From an uncultured Rothia sp. (GTDB taxonomy: Bacteria; Actinomycetota; Actinomycetes; Actinomycetales; Micrococcaceae): a DNA stretch of 64,000 nt. Shown piece after piece: positions 52,660-62,144 of the stretch (its first letter is position 1; the number at the start of each line of letters is the position of its first letter). The stretch lies in contig CAMIIP010000006.1 of the NCBI GenBank assembly GCA_946222285.1, forward strand, positions 1 to 64,000, in the 5' to 3' direction. The translations under genes were made by a program, and so were the position numbers. The notes beneath the pieces are model-generated. The model was not told where the DNA came from. It worked only from the letters and a program-made list of their open reading frames with translations, and did not search any database.

Positions 52660-53728
52660 CCTTTTTCTTTTCCCTGTGCTGGGGAATCTTGCGGCGGTAG
52701 ATCAATGCGTGCAATGGGTTGAGTAAGAGGGCTTACCTCGTGTGGGTCTTCAAGGTCAATCGGGGTTTGAAAGCCTACTGTGGTGGGAAGCGCTCCGGTG
52801 GCGGTGGATTCGTCGTAACCGAGAATTTCTAACTCGGTGGTGGGCGTAGCAGCAGCGGCAGATTTACCTCGGGTAATACCGATGCTGGCGGCGATAAGCA
52901 GAAAAATAGCGATCCAGCGCCACAAGCCGGTTGCCTGATGAAGCAGAATCCAGCCAGCTAAAGCCGCTACCGCAGGTTCAAGACTTAACAAGATACTAAA
53001 AACGTTACGCGGAATTTTGCGTGCGCCAGAAATTCCAGAGAGTAGGGAATCGCTGAAGAAAGTAGACCCGTCAGGACAGCAAAGAGGATGAGCTTGGGGT
53101 CTGCCAGCGCAATCGCCGCACCGCTAAAGCCCAACGGTAGGATGACTAGCATGGCAACGAGAGTGGCGATGGACAGCCCTGCAGCGCCGTCAATAAACTC
53201 ACCCACTCGCGCGCTGTAGAGGATATAGGCGGCCCAAAATAGTCCGGCAATAAAGGCAAAGAATAGCCCTAACAGATTGATATTTTCTGAACCAGACAGA
53301 GCCTCGAAGCCCAAAATCCCCAGTCCTAGAGCTGCCAGAGCAGACCAGAGCAAATCGATGCGCCGTTGCGAAAGCACGATCGAGAGAAAGAGAGGACCGG
53401 CGAATTCTACCGCTACTGCCAGGCCTAGCGGAATCCGCGAAAGAGCCTGGTAGAAAAAGCCATTCATCCCTGCCATTGCCAAACCAAAGAGGAGGACGGC
53501 GCGCCACTGCTCCCAGCTCCACGACCTAACCCGAGGGCGAACTACCATCAGCATAATGAGAGCAGCAACGCCCAGGCGAAAAGCGGTGACACCCCAGGCA
53601 CCCATATACGGAAAAAGGTAGACGGCGAAGGCTGCGCCGAACTGGATTGAAACGGCGCAAAAAAGATTCAGCGTAACCCCGGTACCCATATCTGATTTTG
53701 CGGGCACAACCGAAGAATGACTAGTCAT
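52656..53728 (-). pseudogene. EamA/RhtA-type amino-acid exporter, frameshifted
   Basis: The N-terminal frame holds eight or so helices of a drug/metabolite transporter of the RhtA (threonine/homoserine) type: QFGAAFAVYLFPYMGAWGVTAFR, IPLGLAVAVEFAGPL, LSSAIPYSLEFLA. It then reads out of frame. The adjacent frame resumes KIPRNVFSILLSLEPAVAALAGWILL, the well-conserved ninth and tenth helices. One base missing near 53018-53026 (expected Arg-Arg-Lys) explains it. Start ATG 53728 has GGGAG upstream. The 60-residue polar tail is unusual. Confidence 0.8.
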
Positions 53729-53900
53729 AAAACTCCCTGAGAGACGAGCAAACCTCATATAGTTTAGCCGCCTCTACCCCTCGATCAATTCGATGTGAGA
53801 CGGCTCAAACGGGTAAGGATTTGCTCTCTTTGAGTGAGCTGTGGGCATACTTTTTGAGCTAAATATATAAAACTAAGTAGGGAGATGATTTACTATAAGC

Positions 53901-54704
53901 ATGTTTAATTTTAATCCTACAAAGAATGCTTTTGATGAAGATGGCAAGCCTAAACCGGCTCTGACCAAAGCACTGGATACGGTTCTGCGCGTTCAGCGTC
54001 CCTTGGTTCTTTCTATGGTTAAGAAAACCCGAGAAAAGCACCCCAACGAAACTCCCACTCAAATCGCTAAGCGCCTAGAACAGCAGTTCATCCGCGACGT
54101 TACCGTAGGCGGTGGTGCTATCGGTGCTTCGGCGTTTATCCCCGGCATCGGTACTGTGACCTCGGTGGGGCTTTCCGCGCTGGCAGTAGGTGGCTACCTC
54201 GAACGTACTGCGCTCTTTGCCCAGGCTATTGCCGAGTTGCACGGTGTAGATAATCTGGGAGAAGAAGCTACCCGCACCCTGGTGATGGGCATCATGCTGG
54301 GCGAAGACGGCGCTTCTTTAATGAATTCTTTGCTTGCTCAGTCCGGTAAAGCATCGGGCATCTCCAATAAATGGGGTCTCATGATGGGGCGGAAAGACTC
54401 GGGTAAGATTTTTAGCGTTGAACGCACTATTCGTAACATGTTCGTCAAGCGCTTTTTGACTCGTCAATCTGGCGCTTTACTGGGTCGTGCCCTACCTTTT
54501 GGAATCGGCGCGGTAGTTGGTGGCGGCGCGAATTTGGCGCTGGGGCGTCAGGTTATCAAGTCCACCCACGAAGCTTTCGGCAATCCACCTGCGACTTTCC
54601 CCGATTCTCTCAGTCTTAAGGAACGAGCTCCTAAGTTTGAGGACAAAAAGGGTAAAACGGAGAAGAAAGATAACGAAACCGTTGAGGGAAAAATCGCCTC
54701 CTAA
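53901..54704 (+). CDS. EcsC-like protein, paralogue A
   Basis: A 267-residue protein of unknown function. After a 60-residue basic segment with KRLEQQFIRDVTVGGGAIG comes a Gly/Ala-rich amphipathic region (IPGIGTVTSVGLSALAVGGYLE) recalling EcsC-family proteins, then a helical domain with IAELHGVDNLGEEATR and a Lys-rich tail. It has no signal peptide but likely membrane-interacting helices. The convergent gene at 54713-55690 shares the LLEQ-F-RD-T-GGA pattern and overall order. The role is unknown. Confidence 0.65.
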   Translation: MFNFNPTKNAFDEDGKPKPALTKALDTVLRVQRPLVLSMVKKTREKHPNETPTQIAKRLEQQFIRDVTVGGGAIGASAFIPGIGTVTSVGLSALAVGGYLERTALFAQAIAELHGVDNLGEEATRTLVMGIMLGEDGASLMNSLLAQSGKASGISNKWGLMMGRKDSGKIFSVERTIRNMFVKRFLTRQSGALLGRALPFGIGAVVGGGANLALGRQVIKSTHEAFGNPPATFPDSLSLKERAPKFEDKKGKTEKKDNETVEGKIAS

Positions 54705-54712
54705 GGGTAAAT

Positions 54713-55690
54713 TTATTTCTTCCTAAATCCAAAGAGCCCGGCTTTCTCTGACCCTTTAGCAAACATTTTGGCGGCTAAACGGGCACTTTTAACAGAGACA
54801 GTATTTTCCGAGGCGATGCGCTCTAGTTCTTCCGGCGAAGTAGCAGAGACATCGCTCTCGGAAGTGGCTTCTATAGTCTCGGGCACTTTATCAACTTCAG
54901 GCTCATCAAAGAGAGCTAAGCGCGGTGGAAACTCCGCAGGTATTTCCCCAAGGGTTTCATTCGCCTGCTGAATCAACTGGCGAGCAAATGCTTTGCGCGC
55001 CTTAGAACTCTCTACCACCGAACCTCCAGAGCGCACCAATTGTTCGCCACTTTTCACCAGCAGAAACATTTGTGGATTGCGTAAACCAATCTGAGAAATA
55101 GCGGTAATAACGTTTAGCGGGGAAACACCCGTTTGGTTGGGCTGATGAGCAATGGGCTGTTCCAACGTGCGTAACAGCTGGTGAATGTCGCCGCCCAGAA
55201 TCCGTTCGGCGGCGTCGGCGGCGTTCTCTACCTGCAAATTATGCAAGAGCGCCAGTCCATAGAGGTAAGTTTTGATGGATTGTGAAGAGCCAACATGCGT
55301 TGCGGTGCTGACTCCCTGCGCGGTTTTCTGTGTGTAGGTAGAGATTCCCTGTACCACTCCAATTGAGCTGGCAGCGCGCGTAATACCAGCGACTTTACTG
55401 TTACGAGTAGCTGCGCCTATCGCCCCGGGAATCAGATGATTTACGCCTGCCTCCGCCCCACCCACCAGAGTAAAATCTCGCACAAAAAGCTGTTCTAGCA
55501 AGGTAGCGATTTCGGCGGGTTGAGCTTCAGAATTTTTGCGGCGCAGTTTCTGAATACGGCGAATAGCCAGCGGCTCCTTAGCCACTTCCTGCTCGGTATG
55601 ATCGACAGGGTCAGGGGAGGGCAGCGCCGGGGCTGTCTCGGTGCGTAGTTGGTCGGGCTGAGATGCGCGCTCGTTGGCAAATTCGCTCAT
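54713..55690 (-). CDS. EcsC-like protein, paralogue B
   Basis: A 325-residue protein with the same plan as paralogue A: basic start (IRRIQKLRRKNSEA), IATLLEQLFVRDFTLVGGAEAG, a Gly/Ala-rich stretch with LIPGAIGAAT, LALLHNLQVENAADAA, and an acidic then basic tail. Function unknown. The two genes converge with 8 bp between stops, so they are not an operon, but their pairing suggests a shared job. TAGACT at 55697-55702 (minus) is 6 nt before the ATG, suggesting a leaderless mRNA. Confidence 0.65.
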   Translation of the reverse strand: MSEFANERASQPDQLRTETAPALPSPDPVDHTEQEVAKEPLAIRRIQKLRRKNSEAQPAEIATLLEQLFVRDFTLVGGAEAGVNHLIPGAIGAATRNSKVAGITRAASSIGVVQGISTYTQKTAQGVSTATHVGSSQSIKTYLYGLALLHNLQVENAADAAERILGGDIHQLLRTLEQPIAHQPNQTGVSPLNVITAISQIGLRNPQMFLLVKSGEQLVRSGGSVVESSKARKAFARQLIQQANETLGEIPAEFPPRLALFDEPEVDKVPETIEATSESDVSATSPEELERIASENTVSVKSARLAAKMFAKGSEKAGLFGFRKK

Positions 55691-55896
55691 GAATCCAGTC
55701 TAAGTCAACTCTAGATTAACCATGCTGATGAAAAGAGATTGGTGCTTCGCTATGGTTCTGCATAGATCAGAAAACGCGCGGGTATTGTTCTTAGATTGAA
55801 CTTGGTTCTATTTGATACTGTTAAGGGCATATTGAGCTTTATATCACCCGTATTTACTAAATTACTCTCGCTTTCGTTCCCGAGGAGAAACATGCC

Positions 55897-56700
55897 ATGC
55901 CTAATAAATATTCTCTGAGCACCCGAAAATTTTTTTCAGGCGCGGTTCTTCTGATGCTGGGCATTTCATCGCTGGCTGGTTGCGGAACTACTAACAGTAA
56001 TGAGCAAGGTTCTCACGGGTGGTCGAACGGAGAAAATACGGCTTCGGCTTCACCGGTTGCTTCTTCTACAAAGGGCGGATTCTCTCGACCAGAGAGCGCT
56101 TCTTCGTCTTCCTCTGCAAAAAATATGAGCGATTCTACCGAACTTCCCGCCGGTTATACGATGTTTGATTCACCTATCCAGGGGATTCAGATACCTATCC
56201 CTGAGAACTGGGTGATGGTGAATAGTGAAACTTCCTTCAACGGCACCGAGGGCTAAAAGTTATTGACTGATATCTCAAAAGCAATGGGACAAACAGATGA
56301 AGAAAAGGTTGAGGCTTCTCTTGCCGGAAGTGATCTTACTGCTGTTGCTCCTACTCCGGAGAAGAATTTTCCTTCGGAATATATAGGATCTCCCGGTAAA
56401 TCTATTAAGGGGGAAGCCGAACTCCCCACCGAAGAGACCATGAAAAAGCGTCTGGCAATGGACGATTTTCCCCTGGATAAATATGAGAAAGTAGATACTC
56501 CTCGCGGAGAAGTTGTGGTTGCTTACTCTGCCGTTACCTATGAGGGAAGCAAACTCGATACCGCAGAAATCATTATGCCTTCGGGTCATACGGGTGAATT
56601 TGCCAGTTTGGTGATCACCACAGGCTCTGCTGACCGTACGAAAGAGCTAGTAAAAGTTATTTTAGAGAATTGGAAACAACTCGGAGAACATACGGCTTAG
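55897..56700 (+). pseudogene. lipoprotein with an in-frame ochre codon
   Basis: A lipoprotein signal with lipobox SLAGC (Cys29) starts a 119-residue frame, with a Ser-rich linker and then IPIPENWVMVNSETSFNGTEG. TAA at 56254-56256 stops it. The same frame continues directly (KLLTDISKAMGQTDEEKVE) for 147 codons with good protein character to 56700. The GAGGAG ribosome site precedes ATG 55897. The family is unknown; the folded part resembles actinobacterial surface lipoproteins of about 250 residues. Either the gene is broken or the base is a sequencing error. Confidence 0.7.
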
Positions 56701-56713
56701 CGCTAGTTAAAAC

Positions 56714-56775
56714 CTCAGACCGCTAAATTATGGCAGTGTCACCTGCTGGGGACATCATAACTTCAGCGGTCTGAG
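56714..56775. terminator. nested hairpin, bidirectional terminator
   Basis: CTCAGACCGCT (56714-56724) pairs with AGCGGTCTGAG (56765-56775), and TGTC/GGACA pair inside. ATTTTTTC follows on the plus strand. It lies between the convergent lipoprotein and purB genes. Confidence 0.8.
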
Positions 56776-56787
56776 ATTTTTTCTTGT

Positions 56788-58218
56788 TTACTTGGCGAAC
56801 TTTAACAGCTCAGGCGCAATACCAATGTAGGTGGCGGGGGTGAGCTTGGAGAGCCGTTTCTCGGCATCAGCAGAAAGCCCTAGATCCCCTACAAATTCCT
56901 TGAGACGCGCGGCGTCCACTCGGTGTCCACGGGTGAGGTCTTTGAGGCGCTCGTAGGGATCTTCCATGCCCTCAACGCCGGCGATAGCCTCGGCGCGCAT
57001 AACCATCTGAATCGCTTCGGCGAGAACCTCCCAGTTCTGGTCGAGATCTTCTGCAATAACGTCTTCAGCAACGTCTAGACGGGCAAGCCCCTTCGCCACG
57101 TTGGAAATTGCCAAAATGGAGTGGCCGAAAGCCACACCGATGTTGCGCTGGGACGACGAATCGGTGAGGTCGCGCTGCCAACGGGACTGAATGAGGGTGG
57201 AGCCCAAAGTGCCCAGCAGGGCGTTAGAGATTTCCAGGTTAGCTTCTGCGTTCTCAAAGCGAATGGGGTTCACCTTGTGCGGCATGGTAGAGGAGCCGGT
57301 AGCACCTTCAACGGGAACCTGGCGGAAGAAACGGATGGAGATGTAGCTCCAAATATCGGTGCAGAGATTGTGCAGTACCTGGTTGAAGTGGGCGATGGAA
57401 GAGTAGAGCTCTGCCTGCCAGTCATGGTTTTCAATCTGGGTGGTCAGCGGATTCCAATCTAAGCCCAGTCCGGTCACGAATTCTTCGGAAATCTTCAGCC
57501 AATCAGCGGAAGGAACAGATGCGACGTGTGCCGAGAAAGTACCGGTCGCGCCGTTAATTTTGCCTAAGAAATCAGCATTTTCAACGTGCTTGACCTGGCG
57601 ACCCAGACGGTAGGCGAACACAGCCAGCTCCTTACCCAAGGTAGAGGGGGTAGCTGGCTGACCGTGGGTGCGAGAGAGCATGGGAACGTTTTTGGCTGAT
57701 TCAGCCATCTCGTTGATCTGCTCGACCAGGGCGCGGGCGGCGGGTAGCCAGACGTTGGTGACGGCGTCCTTAATACCCAGCGCGTAGGAGAGGTTATTAA
57801 TATCTTCTGAGGTGCAACCGAAATGGACGAGAGGTTTGAGGTGCTCTAAACCTAGTTTTTCCAGGCGACGGCCGATGAAATATTCAACCGCTTTCACATC
57901 GTGTACGGTGACCGCTTCAATCTCAGCCAGTTCAGCGGCGGATTCTTCGGTGAAGTCGGTGACGATGCCGCGCAGCCCCTTTTTCTGCTCGTCAGTGAGC
58001 GGCTCTAAACCGGGCAGAACCTTGTTATCGCAGAGGTAAATGAACCATTCGACTTCGACGTGAACGCGGTCGCGGTTCAGTGCAGCCTCGGAGAGGTAGT
58101 CAACGAGAGGTTCGGTAGCGGACTTATAGCGGCCGTCGAGGGGGCCGAGGGCGATACCGGCACCGATCAAAGAGTGGCGGCCATTGGGCAAAGTGGTGCA
58201 ATTATCACGATGAGACAT
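56788..58218 (-). CDS. purB: adenylosuccinate lyase
   Basis: A 476-residue lyase acting twice in purine synthesis (SAICAR and adenylosuccinate cleavage). The signature loop SSTMPHKVNPIRFENAE holds the catalytic Ser region, HVEVEWFIYLCD and TVHDVKAVEYFI are N-terminal family motifs, and HFGCTSEDINNLSY is the second His region. It follows the E. coli-type PurB. The first 20 residues (before IGAGIALGPLDGRY) are longer than usual, so a later start is possible. Confidence 0.95.
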   Translation of the reverse strand: MSHRDNCTTLPNGRHSLIGAGIALGPLDGRYKSATEPLVDYLSEAALNRDRVHVEVEWFIYLCDNKVLPGLEPLTDEQKKGLRGIVTDFTEESAAELAEIEAVTVHDVKAVEYFIGRRLEKLGLEHLKPLVHFGCTSEDINNLSYALGIKDAVTNVWLPAARALVEQINEMAESAKNVPMLSRTHGQPATPSTLGKELAVFAYRLGRQVKHVENADFLGKINGATGTFSAHVASVPSADWLKISEEFVTGLGLDWNPLTTQIENHDWQAELYSSIAHFNQVLHNLCTDIWSYISIRFFRQVPVEGATGSSTMPHKVNPIRFENAEANLEISNALLGTLGSTLIQSRWQRDLTDSSSQRNIGVAFGHSILAISNVAKGLARLDVAEDVIAEDLDQNWEVLAEAIQMVMRAEAIAGVEGMEDPYERLKDLTRGHRVDAARLKEFVGDLGLSADAEKRLSKLTPATYIGIAPELLKFAK

Positions 58219-58268
58219 ACTTCTATTTTGACACGGACGGCGCTCTAGTGCCCGGTCGATTTCACAAT

Positions 58269-58323
58269 GTTGGGTAAAGCGGGTAGAGAAGTTGATCTAT
58301 CTTCACCGCGAGCTTTACCCAAC
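58269..58323. promoter_or_regulatory. 12-bp inverted repeat between divergent purB and the WXG100-like operon
   Basis: GTTGGGTAAAGC (58269-58280) faces GCTTTACCCAAC (58312-58323) with a 31-bp spacer. Because the flanking genes diverge, it is more likely an operator or leader structure than a terminator. Confidence 0.45.
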
Positions 58324-58474
58324 GCGCACACCACACGCCTGTGGAAAACTTTTTAGGACGAAATAACTGGGGTTTATCCACAGATTTCGTAGCTCCTCTG
58401 TCCTCACCCTCTTACACTTCCTACCCTAAAAAGAGACCCAGAGCGGGAAGAGAAGCATAAAAGGAGAAGGCCTC

Positions 58475-58990
58475 ATGCAAGCGGCAACATCGGCTGGGAT
58501 AGGTACGGCCCTGAGTGGGGGAGCCTCACAATTAGTAATGAACCTAGCTCAAGAACTCAGAAGCTATGCAGAATCGCTGGCTCAAGAAATTGAAGTAGCT
58601 GCAGATAAAAGCCAGCAAGCCTCTGTGCAACTTAACCTGACGGACGCCATCGCCTGGGTGTCTGAAGCTGCCACAAATTTTAGGACGGCTCTAGAAACCG
58701 AGAAAAACAATCAGCAGGACGCTGAAAAATCTTTAGAGGAGGCAGCCACGAAAACCCGTGCCGCCGGAGAATCTCTTGCTCAGCAATTAGAATTTTTAGC
58801 GGGTTCTATCTTCCAGGCGGGGGCAACTGTTGATGCTCTCATTGAAGACATAGGTCAATCAGCGGAGACACTCCCTGAAATTTTGGCTTATGGATCGGTA
58901 ACTTCTGCTCAATCACATCTGGAGTCTCTTCTTCAAAGTCCCCTGATCACTTCCGTTCAATATGCTCTTCGGGCAGGTGCTGAGGCATGA
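58475..58990 (+). CDS. WXG100-like/ESX-type helical protein
   Basis: A 171-residue, almost entirely helical, Glu/Ala/Gln-rich protein without signal peptide. W61-V-S in DAIAWVSEAATNFRTAL resembles the WxG turn and the conserved hydrophobic/arginine pattern of actinobacterial WXG100 proteins, secreted by type VII systems or acting as their chaperone-like partners. AGGAGAAGG precedes the ATG. Its stop overlaps the start of the hydrolase gene (ATGA), so the two are coupled, like T7SS effectors and their partners. No type VII machinery is in the window. Confidence 0.6.
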   Translation: MQAATSAGIGTALSGGASQLVMNLAQELRSYAESLAQEIEVAADKSQQASVQLNLTDAIAWVSEAATNFRTALETEKNNQQDAEKSLEEAATKTRAAGESLAQQLEFLAGSIFQAGATVDALIEDIGQSAETLPEILAYGSVTSAQSHLESLLQSPLITSVQYALRAGAEA

Positions 58991-60879
58991 GCCAGCAAAA
59001 ATATACATCACGAATTGAGGTCGATACAGATGCTCTCTCCGAGATTGCGGGGCAACTCGACACTGCTAGTCAGATAAACCAGGACTTAGCGATTGACGTA
59101 GGAGTGACCGCTGCCAAAGTGCTCGCTGTACTCTCTCTCGATCCGCTTGGGCAGGGAACGGAAGCGGGAACACTTTTGACCGGCGTGAGTGCCAAGTTTC
59201 TGGTCTTCTCGGGAACACACGCAATACTCAGCAAAAATGTGGTTTTAGCACGAGACTCGTATATCGAGGTGGAAAAAATCGCTTCTTCGATTTTGGAGAC
59301 TAGGGATGATCTTGTGCCTGAACTCTTTTACAGCCTTGGAGCAGCCAGCACCTCTGAGGGATGGATTGGAGAGATGATCGCGCAGAAAGTTCCGGGTGCT
59401 CCAATGATCTCGCAAGCTCTCTCGAGGCTTCTTTTCGGTATGGGCTATTACGCAGATATTAAGTTCAATGGAGAAGAATTTGCCCATCGTCGTTACAATG
59501 AACGCCTGGGCGAGTTGGGTATGAGTTCTTCCTGGCGGCGTGATGCAGGTAAATATCTTCAGAGTATTTCCCGCAAGACTGGGTTATCTCGAGATTTAGA
59601 AGAATCGAGTATTCGCTTTCAACAAATCGATGGAAATAAAGACTTTGAAAGTGCCATCGAGGGGATGGTTCTGATGCCGGCAACCCCCGCAGAATGGGCT
59701 CACAATCTAGAGCTTGTGGGGCGAGGGGAAGATACTGAGAGTCACCAGAGATTCAAAGAGCGGTCCTGAGAGCTTGTGGGGCGAGGGGAAGATACGCTTG
59801 ACCAGCTGAATACAAATAGCGGTGACATTATTGAGCACGATGGCGTGCGCGTGCAGGTGATGCGAGATGGAGAAGGAAATATTGTTGCCGCTAATGTGTA
59901 TATTCCCGGAACAGATGAAAATGCTTGGGCTACACGGGGTGGAATTTCAACCTGGCCTTCAAACGTGGATGCGATTAACGCCGATGACTTAGATACGTTG
60001 GCAGAAGCAACACCTATGATGCAACTTGCTGATCGTGCCCTCCAAGAAGCAGGAGTTGGATCGGAAATTCCTGTTAACCTTGGAGGATTTAGTCAGGGAG
60101 CTGCTACCGCCAAAGCGCTTTCCACGAATAAAGAATTTACGAGTAAATACAAACTTAATTATCTCTACCTTCAAGGCGGACCGGTGGGAGATTTGAAAAC
60201 TAACCCCACTTTGCCTACAACGGTGGTGAAAGATAAAAACGATCTGGTTCCTCGTTTACAGGGCAATAGTGCGGATCTCTTGCCCAACACGAATATTCAG
60301 AGCATTGAAACAGATTATAATTCCCTGCAGAAAAACGGCAGCAACACCCCTGTGCACGGTTACAGAGAATATGCTGAAGTGACTCAATCGATGCCCGAAG
60401 CAAATGTGGTTCATCCTCAAATGCAGGCTCTAAGACAGCAGGTAGATATGGCCTCTACCGCTTCAGGTGCAATGGCAAAACCAAGTGCTTCTCCGTCTCA
60501 AACGCCTACAGACGAAAACTACATCGTCAGCGGTTCCACTTTCGAGGAGAACACTACTCCCGCAGAAATTGAGCTCAATCGAACGATAGGAATGACGGCG
60601 GGCGGGTACCAGGTGGCAGAAGATCTGTTAGATAACACCTCGCTCCTTGGCTCGGAACTTCCCGATTTGCCCGATGATTTTGTTCCACAAGATGTTTATT
60701 CTAGCTATGTAGAATCGTTGAGCGATGAGAATAAAAAGTATCTTAATGCGGTAACTGTTGGGCCAGTACCGGTCTTCTTGGACTACCGCGATGGACTATT
60801 TGATATTCCCACCCCTGCGCCAGCCGCCGCTCCGACGATAGCACCCTATACCACCTATGCTCCGGCTACTGCAGGATAG
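58987..60879 (+). pseudogene. alpha/beta-hydrolase effector-like gene interrupted by a repeat-flanked stop
   Basis: The first 260 codons encode a helical region with WXG/LXG-like features (IEVDTDALSEIAGQLDTASQ, ASSILETRDDLVPELF), then LVGRGEDT and, 11 codons on, TGA at 59767-59769. The same frame continues with ELVGRGEDTLDQLNTNSGD and an alpha/beta hydrolase: nucleophile Ser in NLGGFSQGAA, Asp in KDKNDLVPRL and His in VHGYREYAE, then a Pro/Ala-rich tail. A 27-bp direct repeat (59709-59735, 59769-59795; period 60 bp) brackets the stop. Without one 60-bp unit the gene would give one protein of about 610 residues. The 3' end overlaps the convergent reductase gene by 25 bp. Substrate and secretion are inferred, not shown. 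Confidence 0.65.
59709..59795 (+). repeat. 27-bp direct repeat, 60-bp period, bracketing a stop codon
   Basis: The 27 bp AGAGCTTGTGGGGCGAGGGG-plus-seven-more occur at 59709-59735 and 59769-59795. The 33 bp between them resemble the sequence after the second copy (ACCAG, then AGCGGT), as if an older, diverged tandem duplication. TGA 59767-59769 lies at the junction. Confidence 0.8.
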
Positions 60880-61971
60880 AGGGGGTTGTGCCCGGCTGCC
60901 ACACGCTCGTCGACTTGAACTTCGGCAGGGGCAGTGGCTCCGTTTGCTTGATCGAAGGGGGAGCCTCCCAAGCTTTCTCGTTGATGAGGAGTAAGCCAGC
61001 CGTCAGTTCGAGGACCTTGCGGCACAATCTGAGTGGGGTTAATATCTTCGTGAACTACGTAGTAATGTTGCTTGATTTGGTCGAAATCTACTGTGTCACC
61101 AAATCCCGGTGTCTGGAATAAATCGCGTGCGTAACCCCAGAGGTTCTTCATAGTGAATAGAGGCTGACGGTTGCATTTGAAATGGGAATAATAGACAGCA
61201 TCGAAACGTACGAGCGTGGTGAAAAGTCGAATATCGGCTTCGGTAATGTGATCACCCATGAGATAGCGGCGGGTTGCAAGGCGCTCTTCTGCCCAGTCCA
61301 AGGCATCCCATAGACGATCGTAGGCTTTGTTGTAAGACTTTTGCGAACCTGCAAAACCGCAACGGTACACTCCGTTATTGATTTCGGTATAAATATAGCG
61401 CATGACTTTGCGCATCTCTTCTTCAAGAGCTTCGGGCCAGAGGTTGGGGGGCGCCAGAACGGTGGAATTCTTTCCACTCTTTAGAGAAGTCTTCGGTAAT
61501 TTGTGCAAAGTCATTGGTTACTACAGCTTTGGTAGAAATATCTACGATGGCTGGTACGGTAATTCCACGCGGATAATCGCTGAAGCGATTGAAGAAGGCT
61601 TCTTGAAGACGCTCGATTCCGAGGACGGGATCCTTGCCATCTTCATCGAGATCAAAGGTCCAGGAGCGTGAGTCGTGGGTAGGGCCGGGGAGTCCCACAG
61701 AGAGGGCATCTTCGAGACCGAGAAGACGGCGCACGATGAGAGTGCGGTTTGCCCAGGGGCAGGCGCGGGCAGCGATAAGCCGGTAGCGATCTTTTTCTAC
61801 AGGCCAAGTGTTTTCGGTAAGAGAATCTTGATTGAGTTTATGAGATAAGCGCGCAACGATACGATCTTCAATGTAGTTTGTATCGCGATTGAATTCTTTG
61901 CCCTGTTGAACGTAGGCACCGGAGGTTGAGTATTCTGTGGTTTTTTCTTTGCTAGCCATCATGATTTTCAT
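60855..61971 (-). pseudogene. glutathione S-transferase family (glutathionyl-hydroquinone reductase-like, YqjG type), frameshifted
   Basis: The N-terminal frame has the catalytic ARACPWANRTLIVRRLLGL (Cys71) and TKAVVTNDFAQITEDFSKEW, then runs out of frame at KEFHRSGAP. The adjacent frame resumes NLWPEALEEEMRKVMRYIYTEINNGVYRCGFA and continues to the end of the C-terminal helical domain. The C-run complementary to GGGGGG at 61446-61451 has one base too many for the joined reading. YqjG-type enzymes reduce S-conjugated hydroquinones; in actinobacteria the thiol may be mycothiol. It is a broken gene or a homopolymer error. Its 3' end overlaps the effector gene. Confidence 0.8.
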
Positions 61972-62144
61972 TATCCTGCAAAAAAGTTTTGTTGTAAAGT
62001 AAAATATTTTTGAAGGAAAGTAATGAACAGTTGAGGTGAGAGGCGTTTGAGCGGCTGAAAAATAGCAGGTAGCTTCTGTAGATTTTTAAAAGGCGACAGT
62101 TTTGTGAGTTCTAGGTAACACTGAAACCTACTAAGATAAAAACT

